Origin: an uncultured Collinsella sp.
Lineage (GTDB): Bacteria > Actinomycetota > Coriobacteriia > Coriobacteriales > Coriobacteriaceae
Reading direction: 5' to 3'
DNA: 60,162 nucleotides
NCBI GenBank assembly: GCA_905199225.1
Contig: CAJKFS010000010.1
Coordinates: 1-60,162 of the forward strand
Under the pieces are notes generated by a model. The model was not told the DNA's origin. It was given only the letters and a program-made list of their open reading frames with translations, and ran no database searches. Below, piece after piece: positions 58,763 through 60,162 of the stretch; positions within the stretch are counted from its first letter, which is position 1; each line of letters opens with the position of its first letter. The translations under genes were made by a program, and so were the position numbers.

Positions 58763-59635
58763 ATGGCAGCCTATCCTATAAGCGTGCTCGGCTTTGGAGA
58801 CAACGTTGTCGATAAGTACGAGCATATCAAGACTATGTATCCCGGCGGCAACGCAGTCAACTTCGCCGTCTTCGCCAAGAAGCTCGGTGTCGATCGCAGC
58901 GCCTACATGGGAATCTTCGGATCAGATGAGGAGGCCGAGCACGTTATAGCATCGCTTGAGGACGAGGGCGTCGAGCTTCTTCGCTGCCAGCAGGTCCTGG
59001 GCGTCAACGGCGCCGCTCGCGTGACCGTTGACAAGACCGGGGACCGTATCTTCCTGGGCTCCAATGAAGGCGGCATACGTGGCGACATGCGCTACGTGAT
59101 AGACCGCTTCGCCGCCGAGTACGTCAGCGGCTTCGATTTGGTGCACAGCGGCAACTACTGCTTCACCGAGCGCGAGCTCCCCAAGATCAAGGCTGCCGGT
59201 GTGCCTATCAGCTTCGACTTCTCCGATGACTCCACCGACGAGTACTTCGAGCAGATTGCGCCATTTGTGACGTACGCCTTTATGTCCATGGGCGACGCTT
59301 CCCTGGAGGATATCAAGGCGAAGCTCGAGTGGGTGAAGGCCCTTGGCCCTCAAATCGTATGCGCGTCGCGCGGGAGCAAGGGTTCCGTCGCCTATGACGG
59401 CGAAAACTTCTACGAGCAGGGCATCAAGCCCGTGGCGCCCGAGGAGCTCAAAGACGCTATGGCGGCCGGCGATTCACTGCTGACGGCGTTTTTGGTCACC
59501 TATCTTTCCAAGAAGAAGGCCGGCGAGTGCGGCGAGGCCGCAATTCGCGAGAGCTTGGACTTCGCTGCCGGTTTTGCGGCGCAGACCTGCAAGATCGAGG
59601 GCAGTTGGGGCCACCCGCTGGTCTACGAGAACTAG
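58763..59635 (+). CDS. frlD: FrlD-like fructosamine kinase (PfkB family)
   Basis: Predicted 290-aa sugar kinase. Features: GFGDNVVDKYEHIKTMYPGG, GNAVNFAVFAKKLGVDRSAY and the catalytic loop MAAGDSLLTAFLVTYL (AAGD instead of GAGD). It would phosphorylate the imported Amadori compound at C6 for the FrlB-type enzyme. ATG 58763 has GGAG six bases upstream and is preferred over 58751. Confidence 0.87.
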   Translation: MAAYPISVLGFGDNVVDKYEHIKTMYPGGNAVNFAVFAKKLGVDRSAYMGIFGSDEEAEHVIASLEDEGVELLRCQQVLGVNGAARVTVDKTGDRIFLGSNEGGIRGDMRYVIDRFAAEYVSGFDLVHSGNYCFTERELPKIKAAGVPISFDFSDDSTDEYFEQIAPFVTYAFMSMGDASLEDIKAKLEWVKALGPQIVCASRGSKGSVAYDGENFYEQGIKPVAPEELKDAMAAGDSLLTAFLVTYLSKKKAGECGEAAIRESLDFAAGFAAQTCKIEGSWGHPLVYEN

Positions 59636-60132
59636 TTTTTTGTCGTGGCGGGGTGTCTTGGGGCGCCCCGCATTGCGTTGGGAGTCAAGATGTCCGTTCG
59701 TGCCTGCGCGGCAGGATTTTGCTGTGCCGATGTCTACCAGAATCTGGATCCCCTGGGTTGCATCCAAGGGGGCCTCTCAGGAGCGCTTCGAGGGGTGCTT
59801 CTTGAGTATATGAAGGCAAAAGGGATATGCAATCTTCATATATGGCCTTCTTTTAGAGGGCGTTGTCCTTACTCTTTCATCTCCTTGCTTCTGGACATTT
59901 TGTCTATAGGCAAGAGTCCATGGTCGAGACCATGGTGAAGTTCTGCGGCTAGTAATTACTGCATCACATATCTGTTGTTACCTGAGAGGCTCGCTTTTGC
60001 GGGCCTCTTTGCGTTCAAGACTTTAGTCTGCTGGGCGCGCAGCGGCCAGCTTCAACCCACCCGCTATGCGGGTGGAGACAAACGGCTTTACAAAGCCACC
60101 CCTCCGACCGATATTGACGATTGTTCAGGCCG
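59636..60132. other. Intergenic region after the frl-type operon
   Basis: I see no convincing gene. Features: a 9-bp inverted repeat (59807-59815 with 59834-59842) and an 18-bp perfect palindrome CCATGGTCGAGACCATGG (59918-59935). A 97-codon plus-strand frame at 59645-59938 lacks family features. Confidence 0.4.
59986..60010 (+). terminator. Rho-independent terminator
   Basis: A 9-bp stem with one G-U pair (59986-59994 with 59999-60007), TTTT loop and TTT after it. It probably ends the frl-type transcript or another short transcript. Confidence 0.75.
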
Positions 60133-60162
60133 TCAAGAATTCGAGTCGAAGGGGTGGTCGCC
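60057..60162 (-). mobile_element. Structured IS200/IS605-like right end (partial, runs off window)
   Basis: On the minus strand a coding end may finish at the stop 60133-60135 (last residues GDHPFDSNS). Around and after it lie a 13-bp stem with one mismatch (60096-60108 with 60145-60157), an inner 6-bp TTGACG/CGTCAA stem, and a terminal 8-bp hairpin CCACCCGC-TAT-GCGGGTGG (60057-60075) followed by GTTGAA. This resembles a TnpB-type right end with an omega-RNA scaffold. Tentative because the gene body is outside the window. Confidence 0.4.

Noticed and set aside
59645..59938. 97-codon plus-strand frame at the end of the window
   Set aside because: No ribosome site or family features and it contains two palindromic sequences.
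1..60162. CRISPR array
   Set aside because: No regularly spaced direct repeats with unique spacers were seen; the repeats present are coding heptads, operators or duplicated gene parts.

Overview
The window is high-GC, tightly packed bacterial DNA that looks like a chromosome segment of a Collinsella-type coriobacterium (Actinomycetota). This rests on base composition, codon use, a mannose-family PTS with a LevR-type regulator, remnants of a lysine/DAP operon and a fructoselysine-type operon. No rRNA or other marker gene confirms the taxon.

Layout. (1) 1-6145: part of a small integrative element. It carries a tiny hydrophobic toxin-like peptide, three consecutive calcineurin-like phosphoesterases, a coiled-coil protein, a winged-helix protein, an excisionase-like protein and a tyrosine integrase. 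It ends at a 45-bp 3' fragment of tRNA-Arg(CCT), a typical attachment-site scar. (2) 6104-41807: a nearly complete siphovirus-type prophage. The order is large serine recombinase, CI/Cro switch with three 16-bp operators, a recombination/replication module (RusA, ERF, SSB, DnaC-like ATPase), many small genes and a frameshifted C5 DNA methyltransferase. Then come HNH, terminase, portal, a MuF head protein with a nuclease-like tail, capsid, connectors, tail tube, a -1 frameshifted tail chaperone pair, tape measure and tail-tip genes. The module ends with a diversity-generating retroelement (DGR), XkdX, holin, a C39-like peptidase and a GH25/Cpl-7/LysM endolysin. (3) 41977-52683: a scarred region. 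An intact mannose-family PTS plus GH32 operon and an intact LevR-type activator sit among pseudogene pieces (iron alcohol dehydrogenase, kinase, truncated levR copy, dapA/dapH, lysA, truncated PTS IIB, HAD phosphatase) and imperfect direct repeats. (4) 52751-59635: a GntR-controlled operon (YfcC-type transporter, amidohydrolase, FrlC-, FrlB- and FrlD-like enzymes) likely for Amadori-product (fructosyl-amino acid) catabolism. (5) 59636-60162: no convincing gene, then a strongly structured segment resembling the right end of an IS200/IS605-type element.

The most notable system is the DGR. Template repeat 37195-37320 and variable repeat 36455-36580 align over 126 bp with 18 differences, and all 18 fall on template adenines. 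An Avd-like gene and a YMDD reverse transcriptase lie beside them, with a 6-bp stem/4-nt loop hairpin 3 nt after the variable repeat. The target is a C-type-lectin-like tail-tip protein, so the prophage probably diversifies its receptor binding. A G10 tract inside the reverse transcriptase and a C8 tract at the break in the methyltransferase suggest possible phase variation. The MuF toxin-like fusion, the LevR protein lacking the GAFTGA loop and the structured RNAs also deserve a second look. All calls were made by reading the sequence; no database search was possible.
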